Source of the DNA: Candidatus Omnitrophota bacterium
Lineage (GTDB): Bacteria; Omnitrophota; Gorgyraeia; Gygaellales; Profunditerraquicolaceae
Direction: 5' to 3'
NCBI GenBank assembly: GCA_018814745.1
Contig: JAHIZC010000145.1
Coordinates: 1-7,134 of the forward strand
Length of the DNA stretch: 7,134 bases
In this document: piece by piece, positions 1-6,793 of the stretch
Numbering within the stretch: the first letter of the stretch is position 1
Layout of the letters: every line of letters begins with the position of its first letter
Made by a program: the position numbers and the translations under genes
Notes under the pieces: generated by a model
What the model saw: only the letters and a program-made list of their open reading frames with translations
What the model was told of the DNA's origin: nothing
The model's database searches: none

Positions 1-1
1 A

Positions 2-154
2 CATGGTATTTCCCGCGCTTTAGTCTCAGCGGATCCTAATTCAAAGGATGTGCTGCGTAAACAGGGTTTTCTTACACGCGACCCCCGTACCAAAGAGCGT
101 AAGAAGTACGGACAAAAAGGCGCGCGTAAACGCTTCCAGTGGACAAAAAGGTAA
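2..154 (+). CDS. rpsI: 30S ribosomal protein S9, C-terminal part (5' truncated)
   Basis: Only the last 50 codons and a TAA stop (152-154) are in the window; the gene starts to the left. The frame reads HGISRAL, then GFLTRDPR, then [17 protein letters not shown]. The GFLTRDPR block followed by a basic stretch ending in Lys-Arg is the hallmark of the S9 C-terminal tail, which in the 30S subunit reaches the P-site tRNA anticodon stem. The protein acts in translation in the cytoplasm. Seven of its eight visible arginines use CGT or CGC, unlike the arg genes downstream, which prefer AGA/AGG; this fits a very highly expressed gene. It is separated from the arg operon by an intrinsic terminator and about 300 bases, so it probably ends its own unit (usually rplM-rpsI). 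Identification is secure. Confidence 0.96.
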   Translation, partial: HGISRALVSADPNSKDVLRKQGFLTRDPRTKERKKYGQKGARKRFQWTKR

Positions 155-205
155 AATGGACTAAAAAACATAAAAACTAAAAAACAAAAAAACAAAGAAC
201 TTGAG

Positions 206-232
206 TCCCGCTGTGCAGCGGGATTTTTTATT
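206..232 (+). terminator. Rho-independent terminator after rpsI
   Basis: TCCCGCTG (206-213) pairs perfectly with CAGCGGGA (216-223); the realistic form is a 7-bp GC-rich stem closing a GTGC tetraloop. It is followed at once by six T residues (224-229) and then ATT. An A-rich stretch (155-200) precedes it. It lies about 50 nt after the rpsI stop, so it should end the ribosomal protein transcript and insulate the arg operon. Confidence 0.93.
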
Positions 233-234
233 GA

Positions 235-279
235 GCGCATAACTTACGGAGCAGGAAGTGCGACGTAAGTTATCTGCGC
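235..279. repeat. Imperfect inverted repeat / hairpin 1
   Basis: GCGCA (235-239) plus TAACTTACG (240-248) pair with CGTAAGTTA (264-272) and TGCGC (275-279), leaving a 2-nt TC bulge at 273-274 and a 15-nt loop (249-263). The total is 14 bp. No T-run follows, so it is not a terminator. The loop contains GGAAGTG (254-260), which is complementary to CACTTCC (327-333) beyond the next hairpin. Confidence 0.7.
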
Positions 280-285
280 GAAATA

Positions 286-323
286 ATCCCGAGTCCGCCA
301 GAGAACTTTGGCGGACGAGGGAT
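286..323. repeat. Imperfect inverted repeat / hairpin 2
   Basis: ATCCC plus GTCCGCCA (within 286-300) pair with TGGCGGAC plus GGGAT (within 309-323) around a 2x2 internal loop, with an 8-nt apical loop GAGAACTT. This gives 13 bp. There is no following T-run. Its GC-rich core stands out from the AT-rich surroundings, which suggests a dispersed repeat unit. Confidence 0.7.
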
Positions 324-346
324 AGTCACTTCCGACGAGAAAAACC

Positions 347-375
347 TTGCCCCGTTACAAATTATATGCTATATT
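347..375 (+). promoter_or_regulatory. Candidate upstream sigma70 promoter with extended -10
   Basis: TTGCCC (347-352) and TATATT (370-375) are separated by exactly 17 nt. The -10 is preceded by TGC (367-369), giving an extended -10 (TGnTATATT). Transcription would start near 382. The promoter lies inside the 349-402 inverted repeat, so a bound repressor could block it. The -35 is only a 4/6 match, so this is a weaker candidate than the promoter at 403. Confidence 0.45.
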
Positions 376-402
376 ACAAAATACCCATATTTGTAACGGG
401 GC
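349..402. repeat. Perfect 14-bp inverted repeat upstream of argC
   Basis: GCCCCGTTACAAAT (349-362) is perfectly complementary to ATTTGTAACGGGGC (389-402), with a 26-nt AT-rich centre. No T-run follows the right arm. The centre holds a further TTACAAA (374-380), so the motif occurs three times: 355-361, 374-380 and, inverted, TTTGTAA at 390-396. The right arm ends directly before the -35 hexamer at 403, and the whole repeat spans the upstream candidate promoter. That position is typical of an operator. It does not match the ArgR box consensus as I know it, so the binding protein is unknown. Confidence 0.65.
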
Positions 403-431
403 TTGACTACGACGAACTTTTAGATTAATAT
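403..431 (+). promoter_or_regulatory. Probable main sigma70 promoter of the arg operon
   Basis: TTGACT (403-408), a 17-nt spacer and TAATAT (426-431) form a near-consensus sigma70-type promoter. Transcription would begin around 437-439, giving a leader of about 20 nt before the argC ATG. Such a short leader leaves no room for a riboswitch or attenuator, so control from this promoter would be at initiation, possibly through the adjoining inverted repeat. Confidence 0.72.
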
Positions 432-457
432 AGATATATAAATCAAAAGGAGAAAAA

Positions 458-1474
458 ATGGTTAATGTAGCAATTATAGGCGCAACCGGTTACACAGGGG
501 AAGAGCTCGTCGATATTCTTCTCAGGCACCCGGATGTGAGAATAAAAAATCTCTCTGCCAAAATAGATAAAGCCGAAGATTTCTCAAAGATCTTCCCCAG
601 GTTTAAGGGTAAGATCAATTTGGTTTGTGACGAGCCGAATCTGGAGGAGATCATCACAACTTGCGATGTAATATTTTTGGCGCTGCCGCATACGATCTCG
701 ATGGGGATGGTACCGAAGTTATTAAAGGCGAATAAAAAAGTGATTGATCTGAGTGCGGATTACAGATTAAAAGATATAAAGACTTACGAGAAGTTTTATC
801 AAACTAAACATAAGGATAAGTTGAATCTCACGCAGGCAATTTACGGTTTACCTGAGATCTATAGGGTGAAAATAAAGAAAGCAAGATTCATTTCTAATCC
901 GGGTTGTTATCCGACGGTAAGCATCCTGGCTTTGGCACCGGTGGTGAGCCTGGGGATTGCTAAGTTAGATTCGATTATTATTGATGCTAAGTCAGGAGTA
1001 ACCGGCGCAGGGAGAAAGATCGTGGAGAATTTTCTTTATGCTGAGATTAACGAGAACTTTAAGGCCTATAAGGTGAATATGCACCAACATGCGCCTGAGA
1101 TTAATCAGGAGGTATCAAAATTAGCCTCCCAGAATTTAAAAGTAACTTTTGTCCCGCATCTATTACCCTTGAATAGGGGAATCCTGGCTACTGTATATGT
1201 GAAGAGAGCTAAAGGATCAAAGAGGCAAAATTTAGTCAGTCTTTATAAAAAATTCTATAGAAAAGAGCCTTTTGTAAGGATAAAGCAGGAAGGCAGTTTT
1301 CCCATGCTCAAAGATGTAGTGGGTGGAAATTTTTGTGATATCGGTATTAAGGAAGATACGGATAATATAATCATTATCGCAGCAATAGATAATTTACTGA
1401 AAGGTGCAGCAGGCCAAGCAGTACAGAATATGAATATCATGTGCGGTTTTCCGGAAAAAGCAGGATTAGTATGA
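458..1474 (+). CDS. argC: N-acetyl-gamma-glutamyl-phosphate reductase
   Basis: ArgC catalyses NADPH-dependent reduction of N-acetylglutamyl 5-phosphate to N-acetylglutamate 5-semialdehyde, the third step of arginine synthesis, in the cytoplasm. At 338 aa it has normal family length. The N-terminal dinucleotide-binding loop GATGYTGEE lies at about residues 8-16. The catalytic cysteine is Cys150 in NPGCYPT (147-153), and His209/His211 lie in the MHQHAPEI segment expected to hold the active-site histidine. The C-terminus NMNIMCGFPEKAGL is typical of the family. The ATG follows AGGAG (448-452) with 5-nt spacing, supporting this start. It is the first gene of the operon; its stop overlaps the argJ start (ATGA, 1471-1474), implying translational coupling. 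All 12 arginines use AGA or AGG. Confidence 0.97.
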   Translation: MVNVAIIGATGYTGEELVDILLRHPDVRIKNLSAKIDKAEDFSKIFPRFKGKINLVCDEPNLEEIITTCDVIFLALPHTISMGMVPKLLKANKKVIDLSADYRLKDIKTYEKFYQTKHKDKLNLTQAIYGLPEIYRVKIKKARFISNPGCYPTVSILALAPVVSLGIAKLDSIIIDAKSGVTGAGRKIVENFLYAEINENFKAYKVNMHQHAPEINQEVSKLASQNLKVTFVPHLLPLNRGILATVYVKRAKGSKRQNLVSLYKKFYRKEPFVRIKQEGSFPMLKDVVGGNFCDIGIKEDTDNIIIIAAIDNLLKGAAGQAVQNMNIMCGFPEKAGLV

Positions 1475-2607
1475 AAGTATATAAGAAAGCAATACTTCCC
1501 AAAGGTTTTAAGGCGAGCGGAGTGGCTTGCGGGATTAAAAAGGGAAGAAAATTAGATCTGGCTTTATTTTATTCAGAGCTGCCGGCTAAGACAGCAGCGA
1601 AGTTTACTACTAATAAGATAGAGGCAGCGCATATCAAGGTCGACAAAAGATATCTTAAGCATAGTAAGTTATTTCAGGCGATAGCGGTAAACAGCGGTAA
1701 TGCAAATTGTTTTACCGGTAGCAAAGGTGAGCAGGTTGCGGGTGAATTCTCTAAGTCTGTTGCCAGGGCTTTACAACTTAATAAAAATAAGGTTTTAGTT
1801 GCTTCAACAGGCATTATCGGCAAGCCCCTTGCAATAGATAAGATAAAGAAGTCAGTGCCAGAGTTAGTTTCGAAGCTATCCGGGAAAGGAGTAGAGAAGG
1901 CAAAGAATGCGATTTTGACAACAGATAGTTTTGCCAAGACAGTAACAGTAAAGTTTAATATCGGAAATCAGGCTATTACTCTCTGCGGAGTTGCTAAAGG
2001 CGCGGGGATGATCGCTCCTGATATGGCTACGATGCTAAGCTTTATCTTTACCGATGCGAATATTACGCAGGGCGCATTGAATAAGGCTCTGGGTATTTGT
2101 GTAAAACAATCATTTAATTGTATTACCGTTGATGGCTGTATGAGCACGAATGATAGCGTAATCCTATTGGCGAATGGTGCAAGCGGCAGCAAGTTAATTA
2201 ATAGCGGAAAAAGTTATGATTTATTCCTTGAAGCCTTGAATAAAGTTTCTCTTGAATTAGCAAAGATGATTGTTAAGGATGGGGAAGGAGCAAGTAAATT
2301 CATTGAGATAAATGTAAAGGGTGCTAATAATTTTGCGCAAGCAAAGAGGTTGGGTTTAAATATTGCCAATTCCAATCTTTTTAAGACTGCAATGTTCGGC
2401 GAGAATCCAAATTTCGGCAGAATAATTGCGGCAGCAGGTGCAAGCGGAATAGGCATAAAAGAGAAGAATATAAGAGTAAAACTGAGTTCATTGAAGAAGA
2501 AAGATATAAGTGTCCTCTTAGATATAAAACAGGGAAAATCCTCTGCAACGGTCTTTACTTCTGATTTAACACCGAAGTATATCAAGATAAACGCAGAGTA
2601 TAATTAA
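1471..2607 (+). CDS. argJ: Glutamate N-acetyltransferase / ornithine acetyltransferase
   Basis: ArgJ transfers the acetyl group of N-acetylornithine to glutamate, releasing ornithine and regenerating N-acetylglutamate; some members also use acetyl-CoA. The frame is open from an ATG at 1441, but I choose the ATG at 1471 (378 aa): it overlaps the argC stop as ATGA, has AGGA at 1462-1465, and gives the expected family N-terminus (VYKKAILPKGFKASGV). Landmarks are NSGNANCFTG near residue 75, the oxyanion-hole Thr113-Gly114 in STGIIG, and KGAGMIAPDMATML, where self-cleavage is expected between Ala186 and Thr187, the new N-terminal nucleophile of the beta chain. The C-terminus FTSDLTPKYIKINAEY is also typical. 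Whether it is bifunctional cannot be told from sequence alone; no argA or argE is present here, so the cyclic pathway is implied. Confidence 0.96.
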   Translation: MKVYKKAILPKGFKASGVACGIKKGRKLDLALFYSELPAKTAAKFTTNKIEAAHIKVDKRYLKHSKLFQAIAVNSGNANCFTGSKGEQVAGEFSKSVARALQLNKNKVLVASTGIIGKPLAIDKIKKSVPELVSKLSGKGVEKAKNAILTTDSFAKTVTVKFNIGNQAITLCGVAKGAGMIAPDMATMLSFIFTDANITQGALNKALGICVKQSFNCITVDGCMSTNDSVILLANGASGSKLINSGKSYDLFLEALNKVSLELAKMIVKDGEGASKFIEINVKGANNFAQAKRLGLNIANSNLFKTAMFGENPNFGRIIAAAGASGIGIKEKNIRVKLSSLKKKDISVLLDIKQGKSSATVFTSDLTPKYIKINAEYN

Positions 2608-2615
2608 GGAGAAGT

Positions 2616-3473
2616 ATGGAAGAAGCGATCAGGAAAGCAGATGTTTTAATCGAAGCACTGCCGTATATTAAAAACTTTCACAAAAAGACAATCGTCATAA
2701 AATACGGCGGCAGTATCCTCGGTGAGGAGAGTATCAGGGAAGGGGTTTTGGAGGATATTGTTTTTTTGAGTTTCGTTGGCCTGAGGCCGATATTAGTGCA
2801 CGGAGGAGGCCCGAATATCAGCGAGAGGATGCGAGCTAGCGGTAAGAAGACCGATTTCGTTGACGGGATGAGAGTGACTGATGAACAGACACTGGAGCTG
2901 GTTGAGGAAGAACTGGAGCATCTAAATAAAATGATCGTCAAGGAAATAAATACCCATGGTGCAAAGGCAGAGGGGGTAAACGGAAAAGATAAAAATGTAC
3001 TTCAGGTGGAAAAAAAGCTGGCAGCTCAGGATCTGGGATTAGTGGGGCATATAATAGGAGTAGATAGCAAGTTTCTGAAAGCTAAATTAAACAGGAATAA
3101 GATATTAGTAATCTTACCTATGGGAAGAGGTAAAGACAAGAAGTCTTATAATATCAATGCGGACGAGACGGCTTCGAGTATAGCTTCTGCCTTGGGAGCG
3201 GAAAAGTTAGTCTTATTGACTAATGTAAAAGGAATCATGAGAAATGCCCAAGACTTGAACTCGTTTTTATCTACACTGACTATAGACGAGGCGAAGAGTT
3301 TGATCGATGAGAAGATCATACAGCAGGGTATGATACCAAAGGTTTCAGCTTGTATTAATGCCCTGGAGAGCGGCGTAAAAAAGACGCATATCGTAGATGC
3401 GCGGACACCGCACGGTTTGCTCCTGGAGATTTTTACAGACCAAGGTATCGGTACAGAGATCGTTAGAGAATGA
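2616..3473 (+). CDS. argB: Acetylglutamate kinase, probably arginine-sensitive type
   Basis: ArgB phosphorylates N-acetylglutamate with ATP, the committed step in the cyclic pathway. The 285-aa protein is an amino acid kinase fold: Lys29 in IKYGGS, HGGGPN with Gly63-Gly65, TNVKGIM for nucleotide binding and Lys242 in GMIPK. About 25 residues precede the first strand (MEEAIRKADVLIEALPYIKNF), matching the N-helix that interlaces dimers into hexamers in arginine-inhibited enzymes; the short E. coli type lacks it. The C-terminal HIVDARTPHGLLLEIFTDQGIGTEI fits the arginine-site signature of that class, so end-product inhibition is inferred. AAGGAG (2606-2611) overlaps the argJ stop and precedes the ATG by 4 nt. 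The gap from argJ is 8 nt. The stop overlaps the argD start (ATGA, 3470-3473). Confidence 0.97.
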   Translation: MEEAIRKADVLIEALPYIKNFHKKTIVIKYGGSILGEESIREGVLEDIVFLSFVGLRPILVHGGGPNISERMRASGKKTDFVDGMRVTDEQTLELVEEELEHLNKMIVKEINTHGAKAEGVNGKDKNVLQVEKKLAAQDLGLVGHIIGVDSKFLKAKLNRNKILVILPMGRGKDKKSYNINADETASSIASALGAEKLVLLTNVKGIMRNAQDLNSFLSTLTIDEAKSLIDEKIIQQGMIPKVSACINALESGVKKTHIVDARTPHGLLLEIFTDQGIGTEIVRE

Positions 3474-4693
3474 AGAAACAAGAGATTTTTGATAGCTATA
3501 AAAATAATATAATGCCGACGTATACCAAGACGCCTTTGATCTTTATCAAGGGTAAAGGTTCCAGGCTTTGGGATATTGACCATAAGGAGTACCTTGATTT
3601 TTTCCCCGGGTGGGGAGTGGGGAATCTCGGCCATTGTTATCCTAAAGTTATGCAGGCAGTGCGGGATCAGGTCTCTAAGCTGATCTTTATCCCGAATAAT
3701 TTTTTTCATATACCCCAGGCGAAATTAGCCGCAGAGATTGTTTTTCGCACTTTTCCTGCTAAGGTATTCTTTTGTAATTCCGGGGCAGAAGCAAATGAAG
3801 CTGCGATAAAGTTTAGCCGGAAGTTTGGCGCTTCGACTCCGCTCAGCGCCGATGGTGAGTCTAGTCGAACCATCGGCAAGGGAAGATTTGAGGTGATTAC
3901 ATTCGAAAACTCATTTCACGGAAGGACTTTAGCTACTTTAGCTGCTACGGGACAAAAAAAATATCAGAGCGGTTTTGATCCGCTTCCCGAAGGATTTAAG
4001 ACAGTTAAATTTAATGATATTAATGCAGTGAAAAATGCGATAAGCGATAAGACGGTTGCTGTAATGCTTGAATTAATCCAGGGTGAAGGCGGAGTAAATC
4101 TGGCAGATAAAGATTTTGTTTTGGAGCTTAGAAAGTTGTGCGATGAAAAGAATATGCTTTTGATTATCGATGAAGTACAGACAGGAATCGGCAGAACAGG
4201 TAAGCTATTTTGTTATCAAGATTACGGAATAACTCCTGATATAGTCACCTTAGCTAAGGCATTGGGAGGAGGATTACCCATAGGAATGATGATAGCAAAG
4301 AAGGAGATCGCCGATACGCTTGGCCCGGGTATGCACGCTTCGACATTCGGAGGAGGCCTGGTTATTTGTAAAGCAGCTTTAGGAGTATTAAGGGGGATCC
4401 AGAAAGAAAAGTTACTGCAGAATGCCTCTAAGATCAGTGAATATATTTTTCAAAAGCTGAATGAATTAAAGAATAAATATCCGGTGATCAAAGAGATAAG
4501 GGGAATGGGTTTGATGATCGGGGTAGAGTTGAACCAAGAAGGAAAAAGCATAGTAGAGAAGTGTATGGAAAAGGGCCTTTTGATTAATTGTACGCATGAT
4601 ACAGTGCTCAGGCTGATGCCGGCATTAAATACAAGTAAAAAAGAGGTCAATAAAGCAGTTGGGATTCTAGAGGAAGTGCTAAGAGGTAATTAA
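3470..4693 (+). CDS. argD: Acetylornithine aminotransferase with an in-frame palindromic insertion
   Basis: ArgD is a class III PLP aminotransferase converting N-acetylglutamate semialdehyde plus glutamate to N-acetylornithine. Visible landmarks in its 407 aa: N-terminal LWDIDHKEYLDFFPGWGV, the PLP-phosphate loop SGAEAN (104-109), FHGRT with His150/Arg152, Asp234 in DEVQTGIGRTG (pairs with the pyridine nitrogen) and the Schiff-base Lys263 in LAKALGGGLPIG. Residues 121-136 (encoded at 3830-3877) interrupt the usual RKFG-KGRFEVITF continuity and carry the marks of a palindromic DNA insertion; without them the length would be 391, ordinary for ArgD. The catalytic residues are intact and the reading frame is kept, so the enzyme is probably active. 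The start overlaps the argB stop by 4 nt and has only a weak ribosome binding site, suggesting coupling. Some ArgD enzymes also act on succinyldiaminopimelate; that cannot be judged here. Confidence 0.95.
   Translation: MKKQEIFDSYKNNIMPTYTKTPLIFIKGKGSRLWDIDHKEYLDFFPGWGVGNLGHCYPKVMQAVRDQVSKLIFIPNNFFHIPQAKLAAEIVFRTFPAKVFFCNSGAEANEAAIKFSRKFGASTPLSADGESSRTIGKGRFEVITFENSFHGRTLATLAATGQKKYQSGFDPLPEGFKTVKFNDINAVKNAISDKTVAVMLELIQGEGGVNLADKDFVLELRKLCDEKNMLLIIDEVQTGIGRTGKLFCYQDYGITPDIVTLAKALGGGLPIGMMIAKKEIADTLGPGMHASTFGGGLVICKAALGVLRGIQKEKLLQNASKISEYIFQKLNELKNKYPVIKEIRGMGLMIGVELNQEGKSIVEKCMEKGLLINCTHDTVLRLMPALNTSKKEVNKAVGILEEVLRGN
3830..3877. repeat. 48-bp palindromic element inserted in frame in argD
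   Basis: Exactly 16 codons (ArgD residues 121-136) sit where homologues run straight from the helix after GAEAN into KGRFEVITF. The DNA is palindromic: TTCGACT (3832-3838) pairs with AGTCGAA (3863-3869), and CTCA (3842-3845) with TGAG (3856-3859) across a CCG/TCT internal loop. A second perfect 9-bp pair, GCCGATGGT (3848-3856) with ACCATCGGC (3869-3877), gives an alternative fold. GGC occurs at both edges (3827-3829 and 3875-3877), possibly a target duplication. The CTTCGACTCCGCTCAG left arm resembles dispersed repeats I recall from many uncultured bacterial genomes. The encoded peptide is polar (ASTPLSADGESSRTIG), compatible with a surface loop. Confidence 0.75.
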
Positions 4694-4694
4694 A

Positions 4695-5615
4695 ATGAAG
4701 AAAGATTTAATATCAATTAGAGATTTATCAGGTAAAGAGATCCGGGATTTATTCAGCCTGACCGATAAACTTAAGAAAGATAAATCTAAATTCAGCGATG
4801 CACTCTCAGGGAAGACGTTAGTCTTAGTATTTCAGAAACCTTCTAACCGGACCAGAGTATCTTTTGAAGTGGGGATATATCAGTTAGGAGGGAATTCTCT
4901 ATATTTGGCTCCTCATGAAATCAGCCTGGGGGTAAGAGAGTCTATAGAGGATGTAGCTAAGACGTTAGCAAGATACGTAGACGGTATAGTGCTGAGAACC
5001 TATGAACATCAAAATGCGATAGATATGGCCAGATTTTCCGATAAGCCGGTGATCAACGGGTTGACTGACTTCTTGCATCCCTGTCAGGCATTAGCCGATA
5101 TTTATACGATAAGAGAGAAGATCAAAAATTTTAAGGGAGCTCTAATGAGCTATGTAGGTGACGGTAATAATGTCTGTAACTCCCTGCTTTATGCCTGCGC
5201 AAAGACAGGATTAAATATTAATCTAGCGGCGCCCAAAGGTTACGAAGCGAATAAAAGAGTCCTCAAGGAAGCCCGGGCGATTGCAGCTTCTCATAAGTCA
5301 TCGATTAAAATATTCAAAAATCCTCAGGAAGCAGTAAAGGGCGCGGATGTAATTTATACTGACGTCTGGGCGAGTATGGGGCAAGAGGCTGAAAGCAGGA
5401 AAAGGAAGAAGATATTTAAGAATTTTCAGGTCAATAGTAAATTAGTTAAATTAGCAAAGAAAAAAGTTTTAATCATGCATTGCCTTCCGGCGCATAGGGG
5501 GCAGGAGATAACCGATCAGGTAATCGACAGTAAAAATTCTATAGTTTTTGATCAGGCAGAGAATAGAATGCATGTACAGAAAGCACTTTTGATTAAACTA
5601 TTGGGGAAGAAATAA
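4695..5615 (+). CDS. argF: Ornithine carbamoyltransferase
   Basis: ArgF makes citrulline from ornithine and carbamoyl phosphate in the cytoplasm. Its 306 aa is the standard length. The carbamoyl-phosphate motif is SNRTR (Ser50-Arg54) within FQKPSNRTRVSFEVG, where most family members read STRTR. HPCQ is at 128-131 and the ornithine-binding HCLP cysteine is Cys263 (His262). The DVWASMGQE segment supplies the SMG loop that recognises ornithine, favouring ornithine over acetylornithine as substrate. The ATG lies 1 nt after the argD stop, with AAGAGG at 4681-4686 inside the argD 3' end. The TAA overlaps the argG ATG by one base (TAATG, 5613-5617), a typical coupling junction. Confidence 0.96.
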   Translation: MKKDLISIRDLSGKEIRDLFSLTDKLKKDKSKFSDALSGKTLVLVFQKPSNRTRVSFEVGIYQLGGNSLYLAPHEISLGVRESIEDVAKTLARYVDGIVLRTYEHQNAIDMARFSDKPVINGLTDFLHPCQALADIYTIREKIKNFKGALMSYVGDGNNVCNSLLYACAKTGLNINLAAPKGYEANKRVLKEARAIAASHKSSIKIFKNPQEAVKGADVIYTDVWASMGQEAESRKRKKIFKNFQVNSKLVKLAKKKVLIMHCLPAHRGQEITDQVIDSKNSIVFDQAENRMHVQKALLIKLLGKK

Positions 5616-6793
5616 TGAAAAAGGTAGTTTTAGCTTATTCAGGCGGGTTAGATACTTCATGCATAGTAAGATGGTTAAAGGAGCAGGGCTATGAGGTGGT
5701 ATGTTTTATAGCTGACTTAGGGCAGGGCCTGGGAGGAGAGGATCTAGAGGAAATAGAAGCCAGGGCACTTGCTGCCGGAGCATCTAAAGTCTACATCAAG
5801 GATCTTCAGGATGAATTCGTTAATGATTTTGTAACACCTTCTTTAAAGGCAAATGCAATATATGAGGGTAAGTACTTGCTTGCTACTGCATTAGGCAGGC
5901 CGTTAATCGCTAAATATCTAGTTGAGATCGCGCATAAAGAAAAAGCAAAAGCAGTCGCACATGGCTGTACAGGCAAGGGGAATGATCAGGTAAGATTTGA
6001 AGTAAGTATAGGTATATTAGACCCTAAATTAGAGATCATTGCTCCGGTAAGGGAGTGGGAGTTTAAATCCAGGGAAGAAGAGATGGAGTATGCCCGGATC
6101 TATAATATTCCTATAGATGTAAGTAAGAAGAAGCCATATAGCATTGATAGAAATCTCTGGGGCGTAAGTATCGAAGCCGGGGTATTGGAGGATTTGGCTC
6201 AAGAGCCTCCGGAGAACGCATATATAATCACTAAGGGGCCGACAGGCCAATACACTTATCCTAAGTATATTGAAATTTATTTTGAAAAAGGCGTTCCTAA
6301 GAAACTGGACGGCAGAGTTTATAAATTAAAAACACTGATTAATCATTTAAATGAGATCGGCGGGGTGCATGGTGTCGGAAGGGCTGATTTGGTAGAGAAT
6401 AGGCTTGTCGGTATAAAATCCAGAGAGATTTATGAGGCGCCAGCCGCAACAATTCTCCACATCGCACATAAGGAGCTGGAAAGCCTGGTACTTGACCGGG
6501 AGACAGCGCATTTTAAGGAGATCATTGCACTTAAATATGCGGAGTTAGTTTACTACGGGCTTTGGTTCTCTCCCCTGAAAGAGGCATTGGATAGTTTCGT
6601 GAATTCCACGCAGAAGAGATTGAGCGGTACGATTAAGCTTAAGCTATTTAAAGGAAACTGTGTTCCGGTGACCAGAAAATCATCACACTCACTCTATAAA
6701 AAGGAATTGAGTACATACGGTAAGGATGATAAATTTGACCAGAAATTGGCCGAAGGATTCATTAAGCTCTGGGGATTACCGTATAAGCGATAA
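5615..6793 (+). CDS. argG: Argininosuccinate synthase
   Basis: ArgG joins citrulline and aspartate with ATP to give argininosuccinate, AMP and pyrophosphate. The N-terminus [13 protein letters not shown] (residues 4-16) is the PP-loop ATP-binding motif of the family. [14 protein letters not shown] (116-129) contributes to citrulline and aspartate binding, and [12 protein letters not shown] follows in the synthetase domain. At 392 aa it is near the usual size for the roughly 400-aa bacterial form. The start overlaps the argF stop, with GGGGAAG (5603-5609) as ribosome binding site. Its TAA stop (6791-6793) lies inside the left arm of a 9-bp inverted repeat bounding the downstream spacer element, so the extreme 3' end of the gene may have been shaped by that element. 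No frameshift is seen. Confidence 0.97.
   Translation: MKKVVLAYSGGLDTSCIVRWLKEQGYEVVCFIADLGQGLGGEDLEEIEARALAAGASKVYIKDLQDEFVNDFVTPSLKANAIYEGKYLLATALGRPLIAKYLVEIAHKEKAKAVAHGCTGKGNDQVRFEVSIGILDPKLEIIAPVREWEFKSREEEMEYARIYNIPIDVSKKKPYSIDRNLWGVSIEAGVLEDLAQEPPENAYIITKGPTGQYTYPKYIEIYFEKGVPKKLDGRVYKLKTLINHLNEIGGVHGVGRADLVENRLVGIKSREIYEAPAATILHIAHKELESLVLDRETAHFKEIIALKYAELVYYGLWFSPLKEALDSFVNSTQKRLSGTIKLKLFKGNCVPVTRKSSHSLYKKELSTYGKDDKFDQKLAEGFIKLWGLPYKR

Larger units (their letters stand above)
155..457. other. Intergenic region rpsI-argC, no gene
   Basis: This stretch of about 300 bases has no credible coding sequence on either strand. It holds, from left to right, an A-rich tail, the rpsI terminator, two imperfect hairpins (235-279 and 286-323), a perfect 14-bp inverted repeat (349-402), two candidate promoters and the argC ribosome binding site. 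The hairpins before position 335 look like dispersed palindromic repeats, not the arg leader, because the better promoter starts after them. Confidence 0.8.

Noticed and set aside
155..205. Small ORF starting ATGGAC after rpsI
   Set aside because: It reaches a stop after two codons.
349..402. Intrinsic terminator or riboswitch leader before argC
   Set aside because: The 14-bp stem has a 26-nt loop and no T-run after it, and the best promoter begins at its right edge, so it would not be in the main arg transcript.
349..402. ArgR (ARG box) operator
   Set aside because: I looked for the TGAAT-N4-ATTCA type core and found only loosely AT-rich sequence; the repeated motif is TTACAAA, which does not fit.
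1441..1470. Upstream ATG for argJ, adding ten residues
   Set aside because: It would extend 34 bases into argC and adds residues not expected in ArgJ. The ATG at 1471 has an ATGA coupling overlap and AGGA at proper spacing.
3146..3709. 187-codon antisense open frame across argB and argD, plus the shorter antisense frames within argC, argJ, argB, argD, argG and argH
   Set aside because: Each lies opposite a strongly supported conserved gene and shows no domain-like sequence; they are shadows.
3830..3877. Frameshift or pseudogene in argD
   Set aside because: The extra DNA is exactly 48 bp, keeps the frame, and all catalytic motifs before and after it are intact.
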